Assembly (NCBI GenBank): GCA_017543265.1 | Contig: JAFYGI010000059.1 | Span: 1 to 64,000, forward strand | Length of the DNA stretch: 64,000 nt | Direction: 5' to 3' | Source of the DNA: Bacillota bacterium | Lineage (GTDB): Bacteria > Bacillota > Clostridia > Lachnospirales > CAG-274 | The notes under the pieces: generated by a model | Database searches by the model: none | Told to the model about the DNA's origin: nothing | What the model saw: the letters and a program-made list of their open reading frames with translations, nothing else | Program-made: the position numbers and the translations under genes | Part shown: positions 1-9,791 of the stretch, one piece after another | How positions within the stretch are numbered: position 1 is the stretch's first letter | How the letters are laid out: each line of letters opens with the position of its first letter

Positions 1-198
1 GCTTTATCAAAGATGTACAGCGTAACGCCCGAGGCTGTGGAACGTGCCCTGCGCCATGTCATTGAAAAAAGCTGGGAACGCGGCACGGACGGTTATGTGG
101 AGCTTTTGAGGATATATAAGAATAAACGCCCCTCCAATAAGGAATTTATCGCCGCAGCGGTAAGCTATGTAAAACGCAGAATGGCATATTATGATTAG
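1..198 (+). CDS. spo0A: Spo0A, C-terminal fragment (sporulation master regulator)
   Basis: Only the last 65 codons lie in the window; the frame is open from base 1 and ends at TAG 196-198. The visible part, with the segments VERALRHVIEKSW and KRPSNKEFIAAAVSYV, matches the end of the Spo0A DNA-binding effector domain (B. subtilis has VERAIRHAIEVAW and KPTNSEFIAMVADKL at the same places). Spo0A is the response regulator that, once phosphorylated by the phosphorelay, switches on sporulation genes and represses abrB-type targets. The receiver domain is outside the window, so phosphorylation residues cannot be checked. The internal ATG at 13 is not a start. Its presence is the main reason to call the organism a spore former. 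Confidence 0.88.
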   Translation, partial: ALSKMYSVTPEAVERALRHVIEKSWERGTDGYVELLRIYKNKRPSNKEFIAAAVSYVKRRMAYYD

Positions 199-216
199 GC
201 TTAGGGCAGTCATAAA

Positions 217-425
217 AAACAGCGGATAAATCTCCCCTCGACAGGGAAAAACAGTCTCGGTGAGAAATATCCGCTGTTTTTGCAAAGCCACGTTTGCGGA
301 TAAATCTCCTCGCAATAGTGAAAATAACTTCGGTGAGAAATATCCGCTGTTTTTGCGAAGTCCCGTTTGCGGATAAATCTCCCCGCAATAGTGAAAATAA
401 CTTCGGTGAGACTTATCCGCCGTTT
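217..425. repeat. Triple tandem hairpin repeat downstream of spo0A
   Basis: Three units start at 222, 296 and 369 (spacing 74 and 73 bases). Each begins GCGGATAAATCTCC, continues through a GTGAAAATAACTTCGGTGAG-like centre and ends ATATCCGC or TTATCCGC, so each folds back on itself. Units 1 and 2 are followed by CTGTTTTT, which makes them terminator-like for spo0A; unit 3 ends nearer the amidase stop. A similar GCGGATAT stem forms the dnaJ terminator at 51403-51462. No open reading frame of substance is present in this stretch. Confidence 0.85.
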
Positions 426-442
426 CTCGAAAGTCTGTTTTA

Positions 443-982
443 CTATACGTTGCCCGTAAAGCGGTTGATCCCGTTTGAAATGCCTATGGCGCAGTTCTCT
501 CTGAAAACCGGCTCGGACAGGAGTGCGGCCTCCTCGGGATTGCTCAAAAAAGCAAGCTCCACAAGTATTGCGGGCATTGCCGTGCGCCGTAATACGGCGA
601 AGTTTGCGGTCATCACACCCAGGTCGGGCGTGCCTGCGGCCTCACATACGGCGGTGTTCACCTCGTATGCAAGCGCGGCCGCGGGTGTTTCAAGCCTGAA
701 GCAGTAGGTGGACGTACCGCGGTAGACGGGGTTTTCGTTTGAGTTGCAATGTATGCTGACAAAATAATCCGCACCCCATTCGTTTGCCATGGCGGCACGT
801 TTTGCAAGGCTTACCGCCGTGTCCTCGGTGCGCGAATAGTTTACTTCGTAACCCTCGCTTTTTAATATACGGCCAAGCCGTAGCGCCACATCAAGCGTAA
901 CATCGGCTTCTTCCAGCCCGTCTGCGGCAACTGCGCCGGGGTTGCTGCCGCCGTGCCCGGGGTCGATAAATATTCTGGTCAT
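443..982 (-). CDS. N-acetylmuramoyl-L-alanine amidase, CwlC/Amidase_3 type
   Basis: A 179-residue protein starting MTRIFIDPGHGG. The Amidase_3 signature is clear: DPGHGG near residue 7 (zinc His), the glutamate of LEEADVTLDVA, SIHCNSNENP with the second zinc His near residue 82, and a late ILVELAFLSNPEE with the catalytic Glu. Members hydrolyse the amide bond between muramic acid and the stem peptide in peptidoglycan. It has no signal peptide and no cell-wall-binding repeats, like B. subtilis CwlC, which acts in mother-cell lysis; prophage amidases can also look like this. The start at 982 is chosen because GAGGTATTTAAA precedes it; an upstream in-frame ATG at 1069 would add 29 non-homologous residues. 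It is convergent with spo0A, with the hairpin repeat in between. Confidence 0.88.
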   Translation of the reverse strand: MTRIFIDPGHGGSNPGAVAADGLEEADVTLDVALRLGRILKSEGYEVNYSRTEDTAVSLAKRAAMANEWGADYFVSIHCNSNENPVYRGTSTYCFRLETPAAALAYEVNTAVCEAAGTPDLGVMTANFAVLRRTAMPAILVELAFLSNPEEAALLSEPVFRENCAIGISNGINRFTGNV

Positions 983-1114
983 TTTAAATACCTCTATCGT
1001 TGTTGGTAACAGTATATTGCCGCAGGGCGTGATTTGTGAAAAAAGAACTGCTGATGAGCGTTGTCCCAAGGTATAAAAAGGGACTTTATTTTATTTTTTG
1101 AGTTCTTGGAAAGC

Positions 1115-1289
1115 ACTGATTAATATGACACCAAAAATAATTTTGCCCATTTGTTTATCGGCTCTGATTGCTATTTTCTGCTTTTCAAGCGAAAAAATAC
1201 GCATGGTCGTGGCTGCGCGCCATAATGACCGAACCGACAAATGCGCCGCCTCAGGCTAAAATTATTTTTGCTTTTTTGATTTAATCAGT
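1115..1289. repeat. Long imperfect inverted repeat between amidase and yhaM
   Basis: The left arm begins ACTGATTA at 1115, continues CAAAAATAATTTT (1132-1144) and CATTTGT (1148-1154). The right arm carries ACAAATGCG (1237-1245), AAAATTATTTTTG (1258-1270) and ends TAATCAGT at 1289. The arms pair over about 50 bases with gaps; the centre is GC-rich and unpaired by eye. No frame longer than a few codons with a ribosome site is seen between 983 and 1364, so this element is the main content of that gap. It could be a non-autonomous mobile palindrome or a structured RNA; nothing in the sequence decides. Confidence 0.7.
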
Positions 1290-1364
1290 TTTTCCCTTCA
1301 AAAAATACTGGAAATTATATCCGTTTTGGGTTATAATATAATAAGTAAATTTTTTGGAGGCATT

Positions 1365-2306
1365 ATGAGATATATTAACGAATTAAGAGATGGAGAAAAT
1401 GTTATAGAATTTTATTTCTGTAAGCAAAGGCAAAGCCTGAAGTCCAAAACGGGCAAAACCTATCTTTCCGTGGTCCTGCAGGATAAAACGGGCACCGTCA
1501 ATGCCAAGGTATGGGATCTTAACAACCGCATACAAAGCTTTGAAACGGGAGATTTTATCAAGGTGGATGCCAATGTCCAGACCTACAACGGGGAGCTTCA
1601 GCTGGTACTGCGTCAGGTCAGACGTGCGCAGGAGGGCGAATACGACGAGGCGGACTATATCCCGTCAACATCGGGGGATATAGACAAAATGTGGGAGGAT
1701 TTTATCGCCTACATAGATACTTTTGAAAACAAGTATATAAAAAAGCTTGTTACTGCCGTGTTTATAGACAATGAAAAAATAAACAAGGAGTTTAAAAAGC
1801 ATACGGCTGCCAAAAGTATGCACCACAACTATCTGGGCGGTCTGCTGGAGCATTCGCTTTCCGTTACGCAGATGTGCGACCTTATGGCGGGACATTATAC
1901 AATGGCAAACAGGGATATACTTGTTGCCTGCGGTATGCTGCACGATGTTGCGAAAATAAACGAGCTTTCGGAGTTTCCAAATATCGACTACACGGACAGC
2001 GGCGAGCTGCTCGGACACCTTGTTATGGGCAGCGAGATGGTCGGCAGAGAGGCAGACAAGATAGAGGGATTTCCGTCGGAGCTTAAACACATGATACAGC
2101 ATTGTATTTTGTCGCATCATGGCGAATTGGAGTTTGGCTCGCCCAAAACACCGCGCACGCTGGAGGCTATGCTTTTGCATTATGCCGACAATATGGACGC
2201 ATACGTTAAAATGTTCGAGGAAGCGGTGGATGCCGACAATACAAACGGTGCATGGGTAGGTTATCATCGCGTTATGGCGCGTAATCTGCGCAAGACACAG
2301 TTTTAA
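1365..2306 (+). CDS. yhaM: 3'->5' exoribonuclease YhaM family (OB-fold plus HD domain)
   Basis: A protein of 313 residues, the same size as B. subtilis YhaM (314). Residues 1-90 form an OB-fold nucleic-acid-binding part (KTYLSVVLQDKTGTVNAKVWD). From about 150 the HD phosphohydrolase region shows HHNYLGGLLEHSLSV (153), the metal-binding HDVAK (193) and SHHGELEFGSPK (251). YhaM trims RNA 3' ends and can degrade single-stranded DNA in the cytoplasm. The start at 1365 follows TTGGAGG six bases upstream; an in-frame GTG/ATG farther up at 1326 lacks a ribosome site. A TATAAT hexamer lies at 1332-1337 but no good -35 is visible. rlmD follows 12 bases after the stop and is probably co-transcribed. 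Confidence 0.9.
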   Translation: MRYINELRDGENVIEFYFCKQRQSLKSKTGKTYLSVVLQDKTGTVNAKVWDLNNRIQSFETGDFIKVDANVQTYNGELQLVLRQVRRAQEGEYDEADYIPSTSGDIDKMWEDFIAYIDTFENKYIKKLVTAVFIDNEKINKEFKKHTAAKSMHHNYLGGLLEHSLSVTQMCDLMAGHYTMANRDILVACGMLHDVAKINELSEFPNIDYTDSGELLGHLVMGSEMVGREADKIEGFPSELKHMIQHCILSHHGELEFGSPKTPRTLEAMLLHYADNMDAYVKMFEEAVDADNTNGAWVGYHRVMARNLRKTQF

Positions 2307-2318
2307 GCGGGTGTTGTG

Positions 2319-3683
2319 ATGGAATTTAAAAAGAACTGCAAATATATCGCGGATATTACGGGACTTGGCACAAACGGCGAGGGCATCGGGAAAACAGACG
2401 GTTTTACCGTATTTGTGAACGGCGCTTTGCCCGGCGAAAAGGTCGAAGTGCTGCTTATGAAGGTGAAGAAAAATTACGCCTACGGCAAGCTCGTCAGGCT
2501 GATAAAGCCGTCAAAAAGCAGGGTCAAGCCCGCGTGTTCGCTGGCGGGCAAATGCGGCGGATGCAGCATACAGCACATGGACTACGCCGCCCAGCTTGAA
2601 TACAAACAAAATATGGTGCGCGAAAATTTAAGGCGCATAGGCGGGTTTGAAGATGTTGAAGTTAAGCCCGTTATCGGCATGACCGAGCCCTATTTTTACC
2701 GCAACAAGGAGCAATATCCCGTAAGAAGCGGCAAAAACGGCAGTATAGACATTGGCTTTTATGCGCCCGCAAGCCACAGAGTGGTAGACTGCGGCAGGTG
2801 CCTTATATCCCATAGGGGCAACGAGCGCGTAATTTCGGCCGTGCGTTCGTTTATGCTCAAAAACGGCGTAAAGCCCTATAACGAGGAGGAACACTCGGGC
2901 ACGGTAAGGCACATACTGATAAGAAACGGCACGAAAACAAACGAGCTTATGGTGTGCCTTGTTGTCAATGCCGAAAGATTTACCTTAAAAAAGCAGCTTA
3001 CGGAGGCACTTTCGGGGCTGGAAGGCCTTAAAAGCATAGTGATAAATTACAATACACAAAAAACAAATGTTATTCTTGGGCAGGAATGCGAAACGATATA
3101 CGGCAGCGACTGTATATCCGATTATATCGGCAGTCTGCGCTTTGAAATATCGCCGCTGTCGTTTTTTCAGGTAAATCCCGTGCAGACGGAAAGATTGTAC
3201 GACACGGCGCTTGATTTTGCCGCGCTTACGGGCAGCGAGACCGTGATAGACGCTTACTGTGGCATAGGCACGATAACGCTGTTTCTTGCGCAGAGGGCAA
3301 AACAGGTCTACGGCATTGAGATAGTGCCGCAGGCAATAGAAAATGCACGGAAAAATGCACAGAATAACCATGTTGAAAATGTGGAATTTATACGCGGCAA
3401 GTCGGAGGAGGAAGTGCCCGCCCTTTATGCAAAGCGTGGCATAAGCCCCGATGTTATGGTCGTCGATCCGCCCAGAAAGGGCTGTGATGAGGCTCTTTTG
3501 TCTATGCTTATAAAAATGTCGCCCAAAAGGATAGTCTATGTTTCCTGCGACAGTGCGACACTTGCCCGCGACCTTAAAATACTCTGCGGCGAGGGCGGAT
3601 ATTCACTTGCAAAAGTGCAGCCCGTGGATATGTTCCCGCACAGTATGCACATAGAAAATGTTGTGCTTTTGTGTCGTATATAA
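2319..3683 (+). CDS. rlmD: 23S rRNA (uracil-C5)-methyltransferase, RlmD/RlmCD family
   Basis: A 454-residue TrmA-family methyltransferase. Order of parts: TRAM domain (residues 1-65), an iron-sulfur cysteine set CSLAGKCGGC near 73-82 with a further Cys near 155, a central RNA-binding part, and a Rossmann SAM domain (VIDAYCGIGTITLFLA). The catalytic cysteine lies in IVYVSCDSATLARD near 409 and the PPRKGC loop before it is intact. It methylates uridine C5 in 23S rRNA using SAM. Firmicutes often have two paralogues (RlmCD-type), so the exact uridine target is not decided here. GTG 2316 and ATG 2319 are adjacent starts; ATG is taken because AGCGGGTG sits at better spacing. Confidence 0.87.
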   Translation: MEFKKNCKYIADITGLGTNGEGIGKTDGFTVFVNGALPGEKVEVLLMKVKKNYAYGKLVRLIKPSKSRVKPACSLAGKCGGCSIQHMDYAAQLEYKQNMVRENLRRIGGFEDVEVKPVIGMTEPYFYRNKEQYPVRSGKNGSIDIGFYAPASHRVVDCGRCLISHRGNERVISAVRSFMLKNGVKPYNEEEHSGTVRHILIRNGTKTNELMVCLVVNAERFTLKKQLTEALSGLEGLKSIVINYNTQKTNVILGQECETIYGSDCISDYIGSLRFEISPLSFFQVNPVQTERLYDTALDFAALTGSETVIDAYCGIGTITLFLAQRAKQVYGIEIVPQAIENARKNAQNNHVENVEFIRGKSEEEVPALYAKRGISPDVMVVDPPRKGCDEALLSMLIKMSPKRIVYVSCDSATLARDLKILCGEGGYSLAKVQPVDMFPHSMHIENVVLLCRI

Positions 3684-3700
3684 ATAAAATAAAATTATAG

Positions 3701-3729
3701 TTGGCTTTTTATCCGTAATGTGATATAAT
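3701..3729 (+). promoter_or_regulatory. Sigma-A type promoter for rimO
   Basis: TTGGCT (3701-3706), a 17-base spacer and TATAAT (3724-3729), lying 67 bases before the rimO start. A 17-base palindrome, GGACAGACGTTCTGTCC at 3763-3779, lies in the expected untranslated leader and could be a small hairpin or protein site. Confidence 0.7.
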
Positions 3730-3795
3730 AAAGTTATTGTATATTAATATTTTTTGAAAGAAGGACAGACGTTCTGTCCGCAAAGAGGGTCGGAT

Positions 3796-5148
3796 ATGAG
3801 TGCAAAAATAAGCTTTGTCTCCCTTGGGTGTGACAAAAATCTTATTGACAGTGAGATAATGCTGGGCTTGATAGACGAGTGCGGCTATACCATAACGGAC
3901 GATTTTACGCAGGCCGATGTCATCATAGTCAACAGCTGCGGCTTTATTATGGATGCAAATCAGGAGGCTATCGACAAAATACTGGAGGTAGCGGACAATA
4001 AGCAGGACGGTGTATGCAAGGGCATTATCGTCACGGGCTGTATGGCACAGCGCTATCAAAACGAGATATTCGAGTCCCTGCCCGAGGTCGATGCGGTCGT
4101 GGGCACGGGCGATTTTGAAAGGATAGGCGATGTTATAAAGGCCGTTCTGGACGGACAAAAGCAGATAAAGCTTGTTACGGACCGCGACCATACCATACTG
4201 GAGGAAAACAGCTATAAACGCATCGTTACGACGGCGGGTGGCTTTGGCTACCTTAAAATAGCCGAGGGCTGTGACAATCACTGCACATACTGCACCATAC
4301 CGTCGCTGCGCGGCAAATACCGTTCAAGGACCATGCCGTCGCTTGTGCGCGAGGCCGAGATACTGGCACAAAAGGGTGTGCGGGAGCTGATACTTATCGC
4401 ACAGGATGTTTCCCTGTACGGCATTGATATATACGGCGAAAGGCAGCTTCATGTACTGCTTAAAAGGCTGTCCGAGATAGAGGGCATACATTGGATAAGG
4501 CTTTTGTACTGCTATCCCGAAAATATCTACGGGGAGTTTATCGACGAAATGGCATCAAATCCAAAGGTGCTGCATTATCTTGATATGCCGATACAGCACA
4601 GCACGGACAAAATATTAAAGCGCATGGGCAGAAAAAGCGACCGCGCAAGTCTTGTGGATGTGATAGGCAGGCTGAGGAGCGCAATGCCCGATATTTGTCT
4701 CAGGACAACGCTTATAGTGGGCTTTCCGGGCGAAACACAGCAGGATTTTGACGAGCTGTGCGAATTTATAAAAGAAATAAGGTTTGACAGACTGGGTGTA
4801 TTTACATATTCGCGCGAGGACGGCACGCCTGCGTACAATATGCCAAACCAGATAGACGAGGATGTCAAGCAGCAGCGAAAGGAATACATACTTGACCTAC
4901 AAAAAGGTATTTCTGCCGAAATTTGTGAAAGCTTTATCGGCAGGGAGCTGGAAGTCATCGTCGAGGGCAGGCTCGGTGACGAGGATGATGTGTACTGCTC
5001 ACGCAGCTACCGCGACTGCTACGAAATAGACGGTTTTGTGTTTTTCAACAGCAATGAGGAGCTTATCGCAGGCGACTTTTACAATGTAAAGGTAACATCC
5101 GCAGGCGATTATGACCTTATAGCCGAATTAAAGCAAAAAAAGGACTAA
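3796..5148 (+). CDS. rimO: Ribosomal protein uS12 methylthiotransferase RimO
   Basis: A radical-SAM methylthiotransferase of 450 residues. N-terminal UPF0004 domain: SLGCDKNLIDSE (Cys near 10), NSCGFI (Cys near 45) and GCMAQR (Cys near 79) supply the auxiliary cluster. The radical-SAM CX3CX2C is in EGCDNHCTYCTIPSLRGKYRSR near 159-166. A C-terminal TRAM domain ends the protein. RimO adds a methylthio group to an aspartate of ribosomal protein S12; CTIPSLRGKYRSR is the RimO-type version, which argues against MiaB/MtaB. The start at 3796 follows AGAGGGTCGGAT; an earlier in-frame ATG at 3754 would add a non-conserved tail that spans the 3763-3779 palindrome. pgsA follows six bases after the stop. 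Confidence 0.93.
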   Translation: MSAKISFVSLGCDKNLIDSEIMLGLIDECGYTITDDFTQADVIIVNSCGFIMDANQEAIDKILEVADNKQDGVCKGIIVTGCMAQRYQNEIFESLPEVDAVVGTGDFERIGDVIKAVLDGQKQIKLVTDRDHTILEENSYKRIVTTAGGFGYLKIAEGCDNHCTYCTIPSLRGKYRSRTMPSLVREAEILAQKGVRELILIAQDVSLYGIDIYGERQLHVLLKRLSEIEGIHWIRLLYCYPENIYGEFIDEMASNPKVLHYLDMPIQHSTDKILKRMGRKSDRASLVDVIGRLRSAMPDICLRTTLIVGFPGETQQDFDELCEFIKEIRFDRLGVFTYSREDGTPAYNMPNQIDEDVKQQRKEYILDLQKGISAEICESFIGRELEVIVEGRLGDEDDVYCSRSYRDCYEIDGFVFFNSNEELIAGDFYNVKVTSAGDYDLIAELKQKKD

Positions 5149-5154
5149 TTAAAA

Positions 5155-5694
5155 ATGAACTTACCAAATAAACTAACACTTGTCAGAGTAATTTTAATAC
5201 CGTTTTTTCTTGTGTGTCTTTACATCCAGACACCGCCCACGCGCATTGCCGCGCTGGTTTTGTTTTGTGCGGCCAGCATCACGGATGCGCTTGACGGACA
5301 TATTGCAAGAAAATACGGCCTTGTGACCAACTTTGGCAAGTTTATGGATCCGCTGGCGGACAAGCTGCTTGTATGCAGCGCCATGATAGCGCTTGCCAGC
5401 ATCAGATCGGCCGTAATGCTGCCGTCATGGGCGGTCATCATTATAATAGCAAGAGAATTTATCATTACGGGCTTCCGTACCCTTGCCGCGGAGCAAAAGG
5501 TCGTTATTGCGGCGGGCTTTTGGGGCAAGCTGAAAACCGTGTTCCAGATGATAATGGTCATTGTGCTGCTTTTGAATATAGACAACACATTTTTCAGGAC
5601 AGTCAGTTATATTCTTATAGCCATATCGCTGATACTGACGATAATATCGGCCGTTGACTATATGATAAAAAATAAGCAGGTATTAAAAGGATAA
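5155..5694 (+). CDS. pgsA: CDP-diacylglycerol--glycerol-3-phosphate 3-phosphatidyltransferase PgsA
   Basis: A 179-residue membrane enzyme with the CDP-alcohol phosphotransferase signature D-G-x2-A-R-x8-G-x3-D-x3-D, seen as ALDGHIARKYGLVTNFGKF followed by MDPLADK (about residues 42-68). It makes phosphatidylglycerophosphate, the committed step to phosphatidylglycerol and cardiolipin. Several hydrophobic segments follow (about 7-27, 75-95, 120-140, 145-165). MNLPNKLTLVRV is a typical PgsA start. It lies in the rimO-pgsA-ctp run, a common Firmicute neighbourhood, with gaps of 6 and 12 bases. Confidence 0.93.
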   Translation: MNLPNKLTLVRVILIPFFLVCLYIQTPPTRIAALVLFCAASITDALDGHIARKYGLVTNFGKFMDPLADKLLVCSAMIALASIRSAVMLPSWAVIIIIAREFIITGFRTLAAEQKVVIAAGFWGKLKTVFQMIMVIVLLLNIDNTFFRTVSYILIAISLILTIISAVDYMIKNKQVLKG

Positions 5695-5706
5695 GCGGGT
5701 GAAAAC

Positions 5707-7044
5707 ATGAAAAAGACGATCTTGCCGCTGTTGGCTGCGGGTATTGCCCTGCTGGGCATGACTGCTCCCGTATATGCCGATGTACAGCAGGACGAGGTAG
5801 TGCCGTATCTTACGGAGCTTATAGACTTTATAAACCAGAATTATGTCGGCAAGATAGACAGCCAAAAGCTTATACAGGCGGCTATGAGCGGCATAGTTTC
5901 CACGCTTGACGATTACAGCGTCTACTATACGCCCGAGGAGTATGCGGCCGTTACCAGAAACACCGCAAAAACCGTCTATACCGTGGAGTTTGGCTTTGAG
6001 CTTAACCGAAACGGAGAATTTCATATAGTCGAGTTTGAAAACGGCCAGGTCAGAAACGACGACGGCCTCAGGGTGCGCGACAGGATAGAGTCCGTAAACG
6101 GCGTAAGCACAAAGGGTCTGTCCATAAGCGAGATGAAAGGTCTTCTGGTCAGCACGACATCCGCGCCGCTGGAGTTAAAGGTCACGCGCGGTGACAAGGA
6201 GCTGACGATAAAGGCCAAGGTATATCCCGTTGCCATAAAGACCATAAGCTACGGCAACTATTGGTCAAATATCGGTATTTCCGAGGAAAATGCGGATAAA
6301 AGCATTGGCTACATCAAAATAGATACCTTTGGTGAGGGTACGGCGGATGAGTTCCGCTCGGCTGTTGCCGCGCTGCGCCGCGACAAAAAGACAAAGCTTA
6401 TACTCGACCTTCGCGGCAATACGGGCGGATATGTGGATCAGGCCATTTCAATATGCAATCTTATCGTACCGAGCGGTACCATAATAACAACAAAGGACAA
6501 GGCAGGAAACTTGCAGACCTACAAATCCACGCTTTCCGAGGTACCGTTTAAAAAGACGGTGGTGCTTGTGGACGATATGACGGCATCTGCCTCCGAGATA
6601 ATCGCATCGGCGCTCCAGGATTCGGGCGCGGGTGTGATAGTGGGCGAGCAGACCTTCGGCAAGGGCGTTATGCAGTCCGTTGTGGAGTTTGGCGATGTGG
6701 GCACGGTAAGACTTACCATGTTTGAGTATTTCTCGCGCAACGGCAAAAAAATAGACGGTGTCGGTATAAAGCCCGATTATGAGGTCGAGGACGTTATGTT
6801 TGTGCTTGAGGACGACAAGCCCGGCAGCAAAAGACTCAAAGATGCGCTTATTTTCCTTGGCTATCCCGCAGGCACGGAAAACGACATGGTAAAAAGCATA
6901 GGCAAGTTCCAGATAAGCGAGGGTCTTTCGGCAACATACAAGCTTAATCCCGAAACGGTCAGCAAGCTTAACCTTAAAATATACGAAAAGCAGAAAAAAG
7001 TGGACAATATACTTATGCAGGGATATCTTATCTGCTTAAGATGA
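5707..7044 (+). CDS. S41 family carboxy-terminal processing protease (Ctp)
   Basis: A 445-residue exported serine protease. Signal peptide: residues 1-24, with a cleavage-like PVYA. A PDZ-like region around 85-160 has FEFELN-type strands and GLRVRDRIESVNGV. The S41 domain contains the catalytic serine in TASASEI (about 294-296) and lysine in TFGKGVMQ (about 319), the Ser-Lys dyad of CtpA/CtpB. Family members cut membrane or secreted proteins near the C-terminus; in spore formers CtpB signals to the sigma-K checkpoint, but that role cannot be assigned here. It is the third gene of the rimO-pgsA-ctp run. A short C-terminal helper domain follows residue 370. Confidence 0.88.
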   Translation: MKKTILPLLAAGIALLGMTAPVYADVQQDEVVPYLTELIDFINQNYVGKIDSQKLIQAAMSGIVSTLDDYSVYYTPEEYAAVTRNTAKTVYTVEFGFELNRNGEFHIVEFENGQVRNDDGLRVRDRIESVNGVSTKGLSISEMKGLLVSTTSAPLELKVTRGDKELTIKAKVYPVAIKTISYGNYWSNIGISEENADKSIGYIKIDTFGEGTADEFRSAVAALRRDKKTKLILDLRGNTGGYVDQAISICNLIVPSGTIITTKDKAGNLQTYKSTLSEVPFKKTVVLVDDMTASASEIIASALQDSGAGVIVGEQTFGKGVMQSVVEFGDVGTVRLTMFEYFSRNGKKIDGVGIKPDYEVEDVMFVLEDDKPGSKRLKDALIFLGYPAGTENDMVKSIGKFQISEGLSATYKLNPETVSKLNLKIYEKQKKVDNILMQGYLICLR

Positions 7045-7059
7045 TTTTTTATACATAGG

Positions 7060-7130
7060 TTGACAAAACAATGTATAAAAGGGTATAATATGCGGTAGGG
7101 GAGCCTGCCCGTCACGGACGGGCAAAGGCT
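7060..7130 (+). promoter_or_regulatory. pyrG promoter and hairpin leader
   Basis: TTGACA (7060-7065), 18-base spacer, TATAAT (7084-7089). The transcript should begin near 7096-7101, at a run of four G (7098-7101). A strong hairpin follows at once: TGCCCGT (7106-7112) with ACGGGCA (7118-7124), extended by AGCC/GGCT. In B. subtilis, pyrG is controlled by G insertion at a GGGC start and a leader terminator. Here the G run and hairpin are visible, but no U-run follows the hairpin, so a terminator is not shown. Confidence 0.65.
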
Positions 7131-7171
7131 GCCGATAAATATGTGTTTATTAAATAAAAATGAGGTATTAA

Positions 7172-8779
<1,608 letters not shown>

Positions 8780-8787
8780 AAGGTCAC

Positions 8788-8834
8788 CTCCGAGATCATT
8801 GCCTGCGCATTCCGCCTTGAAATGATCTTCGGAG
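8788..8834 (+). other. Hairpin between pyrG and the next gene
   Basis: CTCCGAGATCATT (8788-8800) pairs with AATGATCTTCGGAG (8821-8834) with one bulged base, leaving a 20-base loop. No U-run follows, so it is not a standard intrinsic terminator; it may stabilise or process the mRNA between pyrG and the 8898 gene. Confidence 0.6.
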
Positions 8835-8897
8835 ATGCCCGAAACTCAAAGGGGCGGTGTATTGCATTTGTCCCTTTATTTTTTGGAGGAGCATCAT

Positions 8898-9791
8898 ATG
8901 GACAAAATAACTGCGGCATATCTTATCATAAGTGCCGTAATGTGTACGGGTATCTGCAAATACTGCGGCGATACAAGGGTGACCGCGGTATCGGCGGTGC
9001 AAGAGACCGAGCCCACAACGGAAACAACGATACAGACCACCGTATCCGATGACAAATGCAGTACATCGGACGTAAGTGTGGAGTATGCTTTTCTGGATGA
9101 TTTCGGCATACCCCATGTCGTCGTAAAAAGCAATACCGAGCAGATATACGGATACAGTCTTAAAGTGGTTTATTATAATGGTACGGACGAAGAAACGGTA
9201 GAGGAGGACATCGACATAGACGATGTGGTCCCTGCGGGCATGACAAGCGGACTTGACAGGTTTATCCCGAAGCATGACGGTACAAAATACATCAATGCGG
9301 CCGTTACCCGCGCAAAATTTATTGACCGCGAGGAAAACTATCCTCCGCTGTTTAAAAAACGCTTTGATACATTGCGTGAGGCAAAACCGACCAATGCCGA
9401 TGCAAAATGCGGTTTTATGGATATATCCGCGCCCGAGGTAAAGGCATCACGGGGAGAGAGCGATCTGTCGGATATCCGCTTTGTCGTAACAAACAATTCC
9501 GAAAGAGCCATAAAAAACATTGAATTTCTGGCTGCGGAATATGATGCGAACGGGGAGCCCGTCTCGGCTGTACCAAACGGATATATACGCAGCCATATAC
9601 GCAAGCTGTCGTGGAAGGATGCCGATATAGGGGCAAAGGCTCAAAAGACCGCCGCTTCCGCAATGGCGTTGAATAAAGACTGTACGCAGGTGCAGCTTAT
9701 TGTCGAACATATAGAGTTTCAGGACAGGGGTGTTTGGTCTAATCCCGATACCCTTGATTGGATAATATCTCAGGGAGGTAACAAAAAATGA
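8898..9791 (+). CDS. Secreted or membrane-anchored protein of unknown function
   Basis: A 297-residue protein that starts MDKITAAYLIISAVMCTGIC after a strong TTTGGAGGA. The N-terminus is a short hydrophobic stretch with cysteines, which could be a signal anchor; it is not a clean lipobox. Residues 35-50 are Thr/Glu-rich (ETEPTTETTIQ), a linker-like stretch. Two similar beta-rich modules seem to follow (about 60-150 and 175-290), the second with FVVTNNSERAIKNIEFLAAEYDANG, reminiscent of Ig-like/DUF5780-type domains; this resemblance is by eye only. The C-terminus has the EFQDRGVWSNPD pattern. The stop overlaps the next gene's start by four bases, so the pair is probably translationally coupled. 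Function not recognised. Confidence 0.75.
   Translation: MDKITAAYLIISAVMCTGICKYCGDTRVTAVSAVQETEPTTETTIQTTVSDDKCSTSDVSVEYAFLDDFGIPHVVVKSNTEQIYGYSLKVVYYNGTDEETVEEDIDIDDVVPAGMTSGLDRFIPKHDGTKYINAAVTRAKFIDREENYPPLFKKRFDTLREAKPTNADAKCGFMDISAPEVKASRGESDLSDIRFVVTNNSERAIKNIEFLAAEYDANGEPVSAVPNGYIRSHIRKLSWKDADIGAKAQKTAASAMALNKDCTQVQLIVEHIEFQDRGVWSNPDTLDWIISQGGNKK

Noticed and set aside
294-707. 137-codon open frame on the plus strand
   Set aside because: It covers the hairpin repeats and the antisense of the amidase gene; no coding character.
3763-3779. LexA/SOS box
   Set aside because: The palindrome GGACAGACGTTCTGTCC does not match the Gram-positive CGAAC-N4-GTTCG consensus.
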